Below are positions 11,108 through 23,443 of a DNA stretch of 64,000 nt, piece by piece (the stretch's first letter is position 1; the number at the start of each line of letters is the position of its first letter). Source of the DNA: Erigeron canadensis (Eukaryota > Streptophyta > Magnoliopsida > Asterales > Asteraceae). Made by a program: the position numbers and the translations under genes. The stretch spans positions 37,570,055 to 37,634,054 of the forward strand of contig NC_057762.1 in assembly GCF_010389155.1 (NCBI RefSeq), given 5' to 3'. The notes beneath the pieces are model-generated. The model saw nothing but the letters and a program-made list of their open reading frames with translations. It searched no databases and was not told the DNA's origin.

Positions 11108-13746
11108 AAATTAAACAAGATGATAATGTCAAAGATAGAGTCCAAGTTAACTTGACTCTTTTGCTATTGAATTATCATTTGAATCTCATCAACACTTATA
11201 ATTCAGTTAAGAAGATACTTAAAGAACTGGTTAAACCAACTTGCTTCTTTTTCTTGTTCAACTCAGCTAGATACTTAGGACAATTCCTCTTCCAGTGTCT
11301 CACCTTAGCATAGTGATGACAAGACTGGTCTTTAGCCCTATGCTCCTTTTTCCAAAGGGTCTTTTAAGGTTTTGAGACTAAACACTTTGTTTTCTCTTAC
11401 CTAAGTTCTTGCCTTTATCTTTCCGGTTGTTTTGCTTTCTAAACCATTCCCCCCTTGATCATAAGAACTTGGGGTATCTCAGATTTCTTGAAAGGTTTTC
11501 TTCATACTCAATCAACTTGATATGAAATCCAACTATGCTATGCAAAATTGTAATTGTCTCTCATTCCCATAAAAATCAGCAGAAGAAATGCATGGTTTTA
11601 ACCTTTCCATAATTGCTCAAAGTAACTCTTCATCTTGAGTACATGAGCACTTACCGGTTTCCCATACTCGTGTTCAAGTTATGGAGTGACTCAATTAACT
11701 CAAGTAATTCAACTCCAACTTGTTTTCCGTACACAGACTTGAGTTATTTGATCATATCACACGGATTTTGCAATCCGAATTGCTTTTTGAAGCTCAGGAG
11801 ACACGCTTCTAGCATCAAATAAGCTACCTCAATATGTCTATTGTACTGAGTATTTTATGCTTCCAACTGCAAAGCAGTGATACTTGCATAAGGAATGGCT
11901 ATATCTGAGTTTTAATGACATCAGTTTTCTTTTCAACTCTTAGAACAATTCTCTATTGACAAAACAGTCATTGAAATTGGGTTCAGAAAGTTTTCTCTTT
12001 CTAGCATCGACCTGAAAGCCGATTGGTGTATGTTTGTGAAGGATTTGTTGCCTTTTACAAAACAGATTCAAGTTCAATTATCGGTATTTTCGATAATAAA
12101 TCCTTAAGAAATTAATTACCCAATGTTTATAAAATAAACAATTAATTTCATTAAGGCTAGGATCCAATTGACATGCAACCATTTCATCAGTTGATCTGCT
12201 AGAAATGATTGCACTCAAAAGGTAAGTGACGATCAGTAATTGTATTACAAGTGCAATTCCTAGTTTGTATGGGACCTACGTATGACACTTGATTCATCAA
12301 GTGATCTTTTGTAGTCATGTTTTGTCCCATCTTTTGCCACGGGTCAAGGTCTCATCGCTTAACTCGCTTTAATTCGTCCAACTAAGAACGCGCAAAATTG
12401 TCCACCACTGTGTACCAGTGAATGGGTTTTGCCATGGAATTGCCATCTCACTACTGTGTACCAGTGAGTAAAACAACAGCCACATGTGTCCTTGACAAAT
12501 TGGATGGCAAATGACTTAAGTTTATTGGGTCATTCAATTTGATGTGTGATCAAAAAGTTATGTTTCGAAGATTCATGCATATCTTCTAAACATAATATTT
12601 AATAAAATCATTTTATTGCCTTTAAATACAAAAGAGCTCGGTAGCTCCATTTGAACTCACAAAGAAGCGCAAGGGCAAAGGTTTGAAATGGACGCAATTA
12701 AAAACCCGCCCTTTTAGAAGGCTAGCGCACTCCGACTTATACCTCTCTTAGAGTTCGTTCAAATAGCTGAGCCGGTGTATCCTTTGATTTTAGGGCACCA
12801 ATTTTATAAACAAAATCATTATTTAGATATTAATTAGTCAAGTTTATTTTTCCAAAAACAATTTTGCATACAATTTTCATAAAAGAAGCAAAATTAAAAT
12901 GACTAAAAATACAACTTAACAGTTAAGGTAAGTTACTAGATATACAACTTAACGATTTAAGGTAACTTACTAAATTTACAACTTAACAATTAAGGTAATC
13001 AACCTAATTTTGGTCACTATGGTATAAGATTTGGCTCCTCTTTCATAAGGAAAGAAACCACATACATCAAGTTTCCTTGATTGCGTAAGCCAAAAATATA
13101 ATAACAAATTTATCTACCATAATTACAAGATGCTGATCTGGAAAATCCAGCAGCTTGACGACCAATTCTGGCCCTGAAGAAGGCCGAACTGGGCTTAGCA
13201 CAAAACACGAAAGTTGTAGCCCTATGAGTCAAGCATCTACTGTAAAAAATTTAGATTTCAACTCCTTACGGTTGATTAGTTATGATTTTTTAAGTGAACT
13301 GGTGTCAAACAGGAAATTTCACAAAGCATAATCACATTGTCACACAATTAATTCTTCAATTATCTAGCATAATTAACCCTAATGATCAAGATTTCATATC
13401 AATATATCTAAGTAAGAATCATGAATGATTTGCATGAAAAATTCATGATTTTTACTTCTTTTTAACAATTAAAAATAAAGGTACACATATATTTACATGC
13501 AATTTATCACATAAACATGCAATTAATCAAAACTTAGATTAGGAACCCTAAAAAAACAATTTTTTTTTTCCTGGAAAATTTGAACCATATATATATATAT
13601 TAAATAAAACGTTTTTCTTATTTAAATAATATAATTAAATTACAAAATCAATTTATATATATATATATAGCCAAATATTTTGAAGATCAAGAACCCTAAC
13701 CCCCCTTCAAGTTTTGATTTATTGGTAATCAAAAACATACATAGTA
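11108..13746 (-). pseudogene. copia gag and 5' internal region remnant
   Basis: Minus-strand leader and gag part of the element. A degraded retroviral-type zinc knuckle is readable at about 11268-11330 ('CHHYAKVRHWKRNCPKYLAEL'-like spacing), where Cys1, His and the last Cys are kept but the second Cys is Tyr. It is followed by a Lys-rich stretch. I see no intact gag frame; stops are frequent. The region is longer than usual for a copia gag and probably holds extra non-coding sequence. Confidence 0.6.
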
Positions 13747-13760
13747 GGCTCGTGATACCA
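13747..13760 (-). other. primer-binding site of the copia element
   Basis: TGGTATCACGAGCC on the minus strand, one base inside the 5' LTR. It matches the complement of the plant initiator methionine tRNA 3' end (TGGTATCAGAGCC) except for one inserted C, the typical primer of plant copia elements. Confidence 0.8.
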
Positions 13761-13761
13761 C

Positions 13762-14455
13762 TGTTGGGATATATAACCATTATCAAATCAAATCACAAAG
13801 CACGCAGCGGAATATAAATTCTATGTAGTTAATTAATTAACCAAGATAGAAAATGTGTACCTTAAACTGGAGAGAATAAAGCAAGAAACCTTTATAATAA
13901 GGTTTAAATTAAACCTCTCTACGATTGCACACACAACGTTGGAATGTATGTATGCTAGTACTTGATCACGAACCGAACAATCCTTTGTCAATACCCCTAT
14001 CACTCGAACCAAACAAAACCCGAAACCTTTTGGTGTTGATGGGATCGGCCGAAGCCAAGAGAGAGGGGAGAATGAGAGATTTTTAGGGATTTAGAAAACC
14101 TAATGAATTGTATGTTAAAAACAATTAGATTAGGCCTCTATTTATAGTGTTTAGGAAACTTGATGACCAAGTTTAGGGTTTTGGAACCCCTTGATCGACC
14201 GGCCCCTCTAGGAACATTCTAGAGGGCCTCCTAATTGTTTTCCTAATTCCAACTCTTCTTCGTTAAGTCCGTTAGTTAAGTACCGTTAACTATTAACTCT
14301 TTTAACGGACCATTGTTAGTTTTTCGTGATCAAATTAATCAATAAATTACATTTAATATATTAATTAATTATAGTTACATTCACGTTGAGGTGTGACCCC
14401 GTAGGCTTAAATACTTTTCGGACATACGTTCATTTTACGTGATCATATTCCAACA
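13762..14455 (-). repeat. 5' LTR of the copia element
   Basis: Starts TGTTGGGATATATAACC and ends ATTCCAACA on the plus strand. TGTTGG/CCAACA forms the terminal inverted repeat. It is the promoter copy for the minus-strand element. Confidence 0.95.
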
Positions 14456-14563
14456 AAAACCTTGCCTGCTCAGACTCGAAGCTTGATCTCCCAGGATCCA
14501 AGAATCATTGCAGAACTTCAGAATGCCGCTGGGGTTTTTAACCCATTGGCATTAATGTCATTT
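14456..14563 (-). mobile_element. SINE-like element, 5' part (other side of the copia insertion)
   Basis: Continuation of the element at 6570-6735 beyond the copia TSD AAAAC. On the minus strand it starts at GCCAATGGG next to the second copy of the 13-bp duplication ATTAATGTCATTT (14551-14563). It has a B-box-like GCTTCGAGTCT around 14474-14484 (9 of 11 positions of the tRNA consensus). A convincing A box is not visible, so the tRNA origin is uncertain. Confidence 0.62.
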
Positions 14564-17500
14564 AACCATGAGATTAACACAAAGACAAGTTTGGTTAATT
14601 AAGAACCGATGCATTAATAAAGTTGTTCATTCAAGTTCTGTGAATAAAATGTAAACATATCTTTACGTGTACGTATGTTGATGATAGTTACGTCTGTATG
14701 TTGATAGTTACGTTTAAGAAAAAAAGAATACAAATTAACGAATAAATTGTTTTCCTAACAACTAAAAACGAGATAACAACCATAGTTTCATTTTATGAAG
14801 TCAAACAATATTTGTTTTCTCATCTATTCATTTTCTAATAAAAAAATAAATATAAACGATATAGATATATAAATAGATGGGTTTTTACTTTCCTTTCCAC
14901 CTTTCAAAAAAAAATAATAAAAATAAATGGGTTTTTACTAACAGTAATATTCCATGTGATAGGGGTTCACGTGAGGCCAAGAACGATACACACACGTGAC
15001 ATTTTTGTGATAATTCAGTCATTCTATTGTCGGAGTCCAAAAGAAAGTAATTACTCCGTATAAAACATGAAACAGACTTTTTTGTAGAGTATGGCTAACC
15101 AAATATAATAATTTAAAGTGATTTGTTGTTTGTTTATTTGCATTGGGTAAACATTTTAACAAAAAAGTTGGTGTCACACATAGTGGATGGGTCAATTTGT
15201 GTCAATATATTACATTATTACAAATGAGCATAAAATACAGGCTTAAAAATAAATCTAAATGACTAAATGATATATGACAGTATAAGGTGAAAATGAGAAA
15301 AGATGTATAATGAATCTACGTGACGTTTCTATTTTGTATTATTTTTATATCTATTTGAGTCTATCTATTTTGACAGTATAAGGTTGTTGATAATATTCAT
15401 ATGACGTTCACGTTATTTCCACTTTCCAGGTAAATAAATTATACTTTAGTCATTCGGTCCTTTTTTCTCTTTTAAGTGCAGTTATCACTATTCCTTGAAT
15501 GTTAAGTTTTTTCGTTACAGAAGATACATCTAATTTAAACCTTTTTAATGGATAGAAGAAAAATCTATTGAAAGAAAATGGATATGTTTTTAAATGGCAT
15601 TTACTTGCAATATAAGACGCAGCAAGTTAAAAAGCAAGGGGAAATTGAGTATAATTATAAACCAAAAAGGTTAAGTTGTAATTTTTTATAAAAAAAAATC
15701 CCTTTTTTGATGTAGGGATAAGTCGACTGCACAATTGATTTTTCAAAATTTATTAACTTATAAAGAACTATCGAAATGAGACAAGTGATGACTATATGAA
15801 GTTCTTAATTAGGTTTCAAACTCTTAAAGGTAAGAAATTTGTTAGAACAAATGTTTTTGGAGGGAATTTTGTCAAACAAGTTTTTGCAAAAAAAATTTTT
15901 TTAGAGAACTAAATCCGACTTTATAAATGTCGGATTTATTCATCTCAACGAATCCGTCATTTATAATGTGAGATTTATTTACTTGTTTCATAATTTTTTA
16001 TTATTAACAACTTGTTTGATAAAATCACCTTTAAAAATATCAATTTCAAAAACTTTTTTCTAAAAGCTCGTGTTGTTCGTTTACAAAACTTAATAAGGGC
16101 ATATTTTGACCATCCATCCAAAGCAAAAATACTCAAGAGAGGTCTGGTAGTTAGTTACAGTATTTCAATTCGGACATTTAAAAATGATAAAATTTTGAAG
16201 TGCTGCTAGTGCTTATTGTATAGTTCGTTACCTTGTAAAGTCCAATGTGACAATGAGCATTGTTTGATTGTGTATGGCCTACCAATAACAAGGTTGTCCG
16301 GCTCTGAAGTAATCCACAAATATAGAGACAAATATTAGCCAAAGTGAAAAGAAACTATCCTTATATACAAACATAATTTATTACAAATTGAATTTTTTTT
16401 TTTTTTTTTTGAAAAGTAAATATTACGATTATTATTTTAGTACTATTACTATACTAGTATCAGTATATTATATATCTTGATCTTGATTGTTTACTATTGT
16501 GGGGGTATATAAGAAGTTTGTTTGCATGAGTAACTATGGTCTATATTAGTCATTTACTATAAATCCAATGAATTCAAACAAATACTCGTATCATTTTAGC
16601 TTTTAATTAGTACCTTCATTAGCTGTAACTTATATGACTACAACAAACAAATTGATTTATGAAATAAAGATCAATGAATACGTATATTGATTATTTCTTT
16701 TCTTGATTTATTATCTAACGAGGGCTTAAATGTCCGTGCTACGCACGTCGTGTTTTAAATATATTGTTTGCATGTATTTCGTTGTCGGTTTTTTAAATAA
16801 GTAATGAAAGTTGTTTTTTAAAACCACATTATTCACTGTCTTTTAAAAAAATAATAATAATTTAAAAAGAAATAAAAAGTTTCAGGCCAATTAAATGACT
16901 TGGTTGTTTCAGAGACATTCGAAAGTCCTAAAATTAAGAGGCTTTCAAGTGTTTTAATTATTTTAAATCTATTAGCAATTAAAACAATTCATTACAACCT
17001 TACTTAATCAGGATCTATCTTACTTGATCATGATCTGTTCTATAGGCTCCTACCTCTGTATCTTTGATTCTTGTCAAGCCGGAAACCCATGTCTGGTTGA
17101 TGAACCATGACTATATAGCTAGAGCGTGATTAACCGAGCCTCATGGTCTTGACCATGGCTGATGGCTCTGTAGAGAATCGTTGCCAACCCATCTTATGGG
17201 TTCTGGTATGGCTACATGATTGTCTAACAAACACCAAAAAAAATTTATTAGGCAAGACCTCTACTACTAAATGCGTGTTTTGTTATTTTCTGCGTTTATT
17301 GGGGAGGACAAAAGAGAAATTATAATAGTATACACTTTATATGGAATAAATAAAGCTAGGTCATAAAACACGTGAGATAAACGGCAAGTTTAAATGATAA
17401 TTGGTTTCATGTCATAGTAGATCATTAAAATTTTTCTGCAGTTCACATCTTTAGCTGAGTTTGTTATTTCATGTTGTACTAATATATTTAAAGTAATGTA

Positions 17501-19248
17501 AGATCAACATTTGGGAACAATAAACGCTCATAGGTAAACAACGGAAAGTGCCTATACTCGTTCTCAGTTGTTTTTTGTAATATAGTACGTCAATCTTCGA
17601 GTAATCAATATAGTACACCTCACACGTCTCAAGTGCATCAATATTAATTAAAGTACAGATATGTAGATGATAACTATAGGTGATGGTAATATAGTAATCT
17701 AAGTATAATGAGAATTCAAAATTAATCTTCAAATATTATTTATATATTAGATGTAATATTACATGTCAAGATTTGTGAGATATGTATGAATATTTGTAGT
17801 TAAGTTTATATCCTATTATTAAATGTATCATTTCAGTACGTGGTTCCCGTCTTTCTCTCTCGTGTATAAAGTGCATCAATATTTGTGTCTCCCTGCAGTG
17901 TACAAAATGCATGAATCTCTTGTCACCAGGAAAAACTCATAGTCTAGTAAAATCATACATCACCGTTATGACCCGGTATCTCCTCCCATGGTCCAACGGT
18001 TTCCTTATGGCGTTTCATACAAAATCTCCTTGAACAAAACATCCGCATCCACCTACAACCCTATTTTTAAGAAACTATTGTTTTTTCTAAGAGATGGCAA
18101 AATGGGCGAATATGCATGTCGAGAAGCTCCATGATTGTGGCAATTACGTGTGTAAATTGATATTTATCAATTAAAGAGTACTGGGCATACTTACGATTAA
18201 AGTAACTTGAAAAGGGATGACACGATGTATTGGCATGAACTTTTTTTCCGTAACAAAAAAAAAAAACTTAGTTAATCATCAGATAACTCAATCTTAATAA
18301 TAAAAGGCATGAAAGTCTTTGTAAATACACATTAATAATAACAAATATACATAAGAATACAAAATAACATAATAAAGAACATTATAGTTGTTAGTTGTGT
18401 GAACCAACGACATACGATATAAGCATTTTTATGAGAGGATTCAATAGATACCTTGTCACCAAATCTCTAATCAGGAACAACAAAGCTTAAAACTTGAAGT
18501 CTTTAAATTTTTTTATTAATCACTACAACAAAAACATTAATATGAATAGTGGCAGAGCTATGTCATGACCAATGGTGATCATGATAACCTTACAATATCT
18601 ATAAAACTTTATATTTTTAATATTATTTTTATGTATTTATTGAGTTTAAAGATAATTGACAACCCCACTAAATATATACTTAAAAACTCATACTCTCAAT
18701 TAAGCTCGTTGGTATAATTATGAGAATTGTTTGGCAACCCCAGACTAAAAATCCTGACTCTACCGCTAAATATAAACCGTGCTTCGTCCTAATATATCCA
18801 AAATACTGAAATAGTATTAACTCATTTTTTAAGTATATACATTTTACATGAATAACGTTTCTAAAGGGTAACTAGTAGTTGGAAGATTTGAGTTATCACA
18901 AATTTTGAATCTCGCTTGTAAAATCTTGAGGTGACTAAAAAGAGAGTTCGAAAATGAACACGAGTATGATAGATCCAACTAGCTAGACCACATACATTTA
19001 ATAAAAAACTCGTTTTTGCCAATAATTTGAGTAAGAAAAATACTATCCATTTACCACTTTATTACATGTGAATATTTTATTCTAGGTATATAACAAAGTA
19101 AAATTTTATACTCGTGTTTTCTTTATTAAAAAAAGAAAATAAAATACAAGCAGTCACCTTGATTAATTAAAGGCAAAGAGTTGGGAAGAATTCAAATTCT
19201 ATACTATCCGTTAGAGACCTTCACTAAAAAAGAAACAAACAAAGAACG
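14564..19248. other. gene-poor AT-rich intergenic region
   Basis: About 4.7 kb without a recognisable gene. I see low-complexity A/T runs, a GC-rich hairpin CGTGCTACGCACG at about 16735-16747 resembling repeat termini, and a CACTACAACAAAA string at 18521 with no partner. No paired terminal repeats or protein-like frames were found. Confidence 0.55.
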
Positions 19249-22033
19249 ATGGGAAAAATTCAGGCCAAATCCGACTACGAAACCATCCGAAACGCCCGAA
19301 TCTCCGAAAACCAAGCACGCTTAGCTTCTTTAGGCTTACAAAAGACAATAACCGAGCTGCGATCGATTACAAAGACTCCAACAACAACAACAACATGTTC
19401 ACCAAAGAGGAAAATTGTTCGACCTGATCCGAGTAGCCTTCCTCCTCTTCGTCGGTCCAATCGGCTGAAACAAATATCCCCAGATCCATCAAGTGAAGTC
19501 ATTCCCATCCGTAGATCTCTCCGGTTTCTCCCCGATTCTTCACCAAAATCCCCCAAAGGTTTTTCCCCCTTTTTTCATTTTTAGGTCATAATAGTTTTAT
19601 TAGCTACAGTATAAAATAAGTTATCTATTATTCGAGCTAGAGTTTGAGATGTGTTATTGAGCTGAGCTAGTATTTCACAAAACTCGAGCGTGAATGATTA
19701 CAAGTAGTTAGCTAAGTTCTTTAGAATAATAATAATAAAAAAAAAGAACAAGAACAAGTTTTGAAAAGTCATTCGAACTCAATGCGGATAGTTAGTAAAT
19801 GGGCAGACAACAAAATCTCTGCTTACTTGATTCGGCTCGACTAGTTAGTATGTTATCTGATCAAAGTATGCTACTTTATAACTCTGGGGTAATGGGGTCA
19901 ATTTTATTAATTTTTTTTTTTACAATTTTTGGCTTGGCAAATAGTCACTATATAGTTCATTTTCGTAATTATTTCATTTTTTAATAATTTAACGTTCGGA
20001 AAGGCCTACTTTGGTAACCAACATTGTTTTTTTTTGTTGTTTGTTAAAAAGATCACTTTAGTTATTAGCAAAGATTATGTTTGTGTTCGATAGAGTGTGT
20101 GACTGTGTGGTGTGTAATACATAGATATCATTCTAAAGTTTGTCGCTGATATAATATAGGTATTGTTTCTGAAGAGGAAAAGAAGAGGCCAGCCAATGCT
20201 CCATTCATAGATGATAGATTGTGTCGTTCAGCCGGAGTTTCATCAGAAAGACGATGCATGAGCAAGGGCAGGGGAAGCATTTACGATCCTGTTTTCGGTA
20301 TCTGCTGCCATTTCTGCAGGTCCATATCTGATCATCTTTGCTTTCATTCTCTTTTGATCATATTTGCTTTCATGTTCTTATTCTGTTTACAGTTACTATA
20401 CAAATCAGTCTAACTATTTACTATTGTATGTGTATCACATTTTTGGTTAGGTGGTGATTGTTATGATTTGAATTGAGACTTAGTTAAACAAGATGTTTGA
20501 ATGATGGTCAAGTTTTTAGACGTCTCTTACCAAAGACAAATTGGAATAAGGTTTTGTAAGACATAGAAAAGTAAAATAGAATTGGAACATATTTATAATG
20601 GAAGTGTTGCATCTGCTTAAGACAACCTGAAAAGGAAATTGTTACATTTGTTTTTGGATGGAGTGAATGAGTAACTTCTGCGAATGCCATTCGCATTATC
20701 ATGAAAGTTTCTTAATTTTGTTGCTATTATGTAATCGTTCACAGCATATGATACCTTCAAAATCTAAAGAGTGAGATAGCTTTGTTTGTTTTAAAGTTAT
20801 GAAATTTCAAACACTTCTAACTATGTAGGCAAAAGAAATTGTGTGGTGAAGAAGACTGTAAGAGGTGCAGTGACCTTGATGTTGATCAACCATGCCTAGG
20901 TTTGTGCATTTTCTACTGTTTCTCTTCTAGTATGGACTCGAATATATGTGAGCTCACACATTTCATTCACAGGTAAAACTGATTGCTCTGTGTGTCATTC
21001 TACCAATGGTGTTTTTTGTCGAGCTTGCCTTAAGGTCAGATATGGTGAAGGTGAGTCTTATGATCAAGAAGCTCGTCACAAACTGAATCAGCAAAGAGAA
21101 AATTTAATCATACATCGTTTTTATTTAATGGCCATATTATTTCCCAATGTTTTAAGACATATTTGGCCTGACTAGGTTATTCGATATCCATTCCATTGGA
21201 CCAGATAAACTATAGGTGTTCCGGCGAAAATGTGACCATTATGGCTGAGATATGAAGGTTATGTTTGATGAAATATAGTTGAAAAAATGGGTGGATGGGC
21301 TACATAACGGATTTAAATGGGAAGCAATTATACGGGTCAAACAGGCCACACTTTTTTGGCCATAATAAACAATCAGAGTTTCATATATGAAATTGAAAAA
21401 TAAATATCGTTATAGTAAATAAATTTTTAGCCAAATCCTATGAGGTTATGAATTTGAAACACATTAAGGCTGACTTCGAATCTGTTTGACCCGTTTCCGT
21501 TTTAGCAATTTTTTCTACTAGATGATGTAATTTACATGAAAATGGGTGGAAAAACTTGAAACTGGCACTTTAAGTTTGTGAAGGTCCTGACTTTGTTCTG
21601 ATATTGTTATCGGCAGAAATGGAAGAAGTGGTAAATAACAAGCAATGGAAGTGCCCTCACTGCATAGAAGAAGAAGGGAGCAAACCATACTGGATATGTA
21701 ATAGGTACATACTTACATATTTAGCTTACTAAAAGGGCTTCTTTTTCCGTATTATCAATATTCAATTAGCCATCTGTAGTTCTAACTCAGTACCTCTTAT
21801 TGTGTAGCTCTTTTTGCTTAAAGAGGCGAAAGATGGTGCCAACCGGCATTGCTATATATAGAGGTTGGACATGTTCTTCTAATATTTTTATATGGCCATG
21901 ATTATGGTCTACAAGCAACCCATCATTTTGTCTAATATGAATTTGTTTGTGTGATGTAGCTCGGGAGATGGGTTATGAATCAGTCGCACATCTTATGATG
22001 GATGAACTTCAACGACTAGAAAATAGAAGATAA
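19249..22033 (+). CDS. CDCA7-like zinc-finger protein (zf-4CXXC_R1 domain)
   Basis: Seven exons, all with GT-AG borders: 19249-19558, 20160-20319, 20829-20899, 20973-21050, 21617-21704, 21808-21863, 21960-22033. They join in frame to 837 nt (278 aa). The N-terminus has the plant CDCA7-type helix ('SDYETIRNARISENQARL') and a basic patch with two RRSxRL motifs, likely nuclear localisation and DNA contact. The C-terminal half, from about residue 150, is a Cys-rich zinc finger: CCHFCRQK, CKRC, CSVC, CRAC-LKVRYGE, CPHC, a WICNSSFC step and the 'PTGIAIYRAREMGYESVAHL' tail that closes the family domain. CDCA7 proteins partner the HELLS/DDM1 remodeller and support DNA methylation maintenance; that role is inferred from family membership. 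The start is the first ATG, with a good plant context (AACGATGGG). Short for the family, but the zinc ligands appear complete. Confidence 0.88.
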
Positions 22034-23166
22034 TGTTGATAGTTATTCACTAGTATTGTCGTACCTCTGTTGCACAATGATTGTACCGTAATGTGTCTGG
22101 CATTAATATCTTAGGTTGAGGATACTTGGATTCTTTGCTATCATACTGCGTCGGTAGTTGTTGTTTGCCACTGTAAGAGTATGTATTTTTGTTTTGTAGT
22201 TCCTCTCGTTGGTTTAAACATGTTGTTTGATTAGGAGCTCAAAGGTATAATTCTCGACTGCTTTTACCATCTCGGAGATCAAAAAGTGGATTTTCATTTG
22301 AAACTGACCAAGGATCGTAAACTCCCTGATACATGTCTTTTTAAATTACCATTTTATTTAACTTCTTTCTTATATATGTCTAATAATAATAGCTAATAGA
22401 TATTAAATTTGACAGCTAGAGATCATACATTGGTTACACGCTTATGCAATATCAATTATTCACTGCCAATCTTGGTAAGCATACAAATGAAAAACTGCAA
22501 ATTTTCTGTATTGTTTTTCTTTGTTTCCCCTTAAATGTTTCAAAGAGATACCCAATGGCAGATTATATGGTGTTGTGTGTGTAAAGTTGGGCGATCAAAA
22601 TGGTCGCTCAAAGCAAAAGAGAGAAACATCAAAGTCGTCTCTTGAGGCGGTAGGCAATTGCAGGCGACCAGTAGTCGACCACAAGAGCAAACCGGAGAAT
22701 GTTGTCCAATATGCCACCTTATACCCAAAGTTACCCAAAAATAAGTTTTTTAATAAGTTTTTCACTTGAATATAGGCATAGCGACACTAACCCCTGTAAT
22801 TAGCTATCTAAAAACTGTCACTTAAGTTATTCCTCACTATAAATATTGGTCCAAATTTTATTACATTTCAAAAAATTATCCCTAAATATATTTAGGATTT
22901 AATTGCACAAATCATCCTTGTGGTTTATACTTTTTTGTGGTTTTCATCTTTATAAGTGTTTTTTTTTTTTTGGATTTCATCATTCATTTTCACTTTTTTA
23001 ACACATTACATCCTTTTGAAGGATGTAAGGTGTTAAAAAAGTTTGCACATTTTCATATTTTTATCTCATATAGGGATGTAAGATGCTAAAAAGGTAAAGA
23101 TAAAATACAATGATTTTACATATATACATACAAGTTAAATATAAGTCATATACGTATTTTGTAATA
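22034..23166. other. 3' flank of the CDCA7-like gene and intergenic DNA
   Basis: Begins with the probable 3' UTR. The remainder is AT-rich and non-coding. A short open frame at 22521-22769 has no family resemblance. Confidence 0.5.
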
Positions 23167-23283
23167 GGTGTAAAATGTGATGTTGTACCTGGTCGTTTAA
23201 ATTAAATCTCTATTTTGGTACAGCGAGAAGGAGTTTACTATGGTCAGTGCAGTGAGATTTGTGGAACTAATCATGCCTTTATG
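23167..23283 (+). pseudogene. cox2: NUMT: mitochondrial cox2 fragment
   Basis: 39 codons match the C-terminal copper-binding part of cytochrome c oxidase subunit II, running from 'GVKCDVVPGRLN' through a stop to '[21 protein letters not shown]'. The Cys-x3-Cys-x3-His (CSEICGTNH) Cu-A ligands are readable. The fragment lacks the rest of the gene and has CAA changed to TAA in the middle, so it is not a functional nuclear transfer. C-to-T changes (Gln to stop, Ala to Val) fit decay of methylated nuclear DNA, although some C/T differences could also reflect insertion of edited sequence. Confidence 0.85.
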
Positions 23284-23443
23284 TGTGCGCCCGGAAAGAT
23301 AGGCCGACTGCTTTATCAACTTGTGACGAGACTCATTTTCTGTATTTTTGACTCATGACTCGACTCATAAACAAAAATATATTTTCAAAAGAAATATAAT
23401 ACATTTGGAACTAATCATGCCTTTATGTGTGCGCCCGGAAAGA
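23262..23443 (+). repeat. 38-bp direct repeat at the right end of the NUMT
   Basis: TGGAACTAATCATGCCTTTA plus the following TGTGTGCGCCCGGAAAGA occurs at 23262-23299 and again at 23406-23443, separated by 106 bp. The repeat contains the end of the cox2 match and 16 bp of adjoining non-cox2 DNA, so the duplication happened during or after the insertion. Confidence 0.9.

Larger units (their letters stand above)
6736..14455 (-). mobile_element. Ty1/copia LTR retrotransposon, full length, coding region broken
   Basis: A 7,720-bp element with two ~693-bp LTRs, TG...CA ends and a perfect 5-bp target-site duplication AAAAC (6731-6735 and 14456-14460). Read on the minus strand the order is 5' LTR (13762-14455), primer-binding site, gag remnant with a CCHC-like knuckle, gag-preintegrase, integrase, reverse transcriptase, RNase H, polypurine tract, 3' LTR (6736-7427). 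Integrase before RT defines the copia superfamily. My alignment of the LTRs by eye gives about 13 substitutions and 2 one-base gaps in ~694 bp (~98% identity), so the insertion is fairly young. Frameshifts and nonsense codons make it non-autonomous now. Confidence 0.95.

Noticed and set aside
16731..16750. CGTGCTACGCACG hairpin, similar to Helitron 3' hairpins
   Set aside because: On the minus strand it is not followed by a CTRR end at the right distance (GTTAG instead), and no 5' end was found.
17940..18070. Slightly protein-like stretch near 17.9-18.1 kb
   Set aside because: Broken by stops within about 25 codons in each frame and no recognisable family.
18521..18536. CACTACAACAAAAACA, resembling a CACTA transposon terminus
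   Set aside because: No complementary end with a matching 3-bp duplication was found within reach; a 16-bp match alone is weak.
22521..22769. 82-codon open frame downstream of the CDCA7-like gene
   Set aside because: No known motifs, an overlapping antisense frame of similar length, and AT-biased composition; probably chance.
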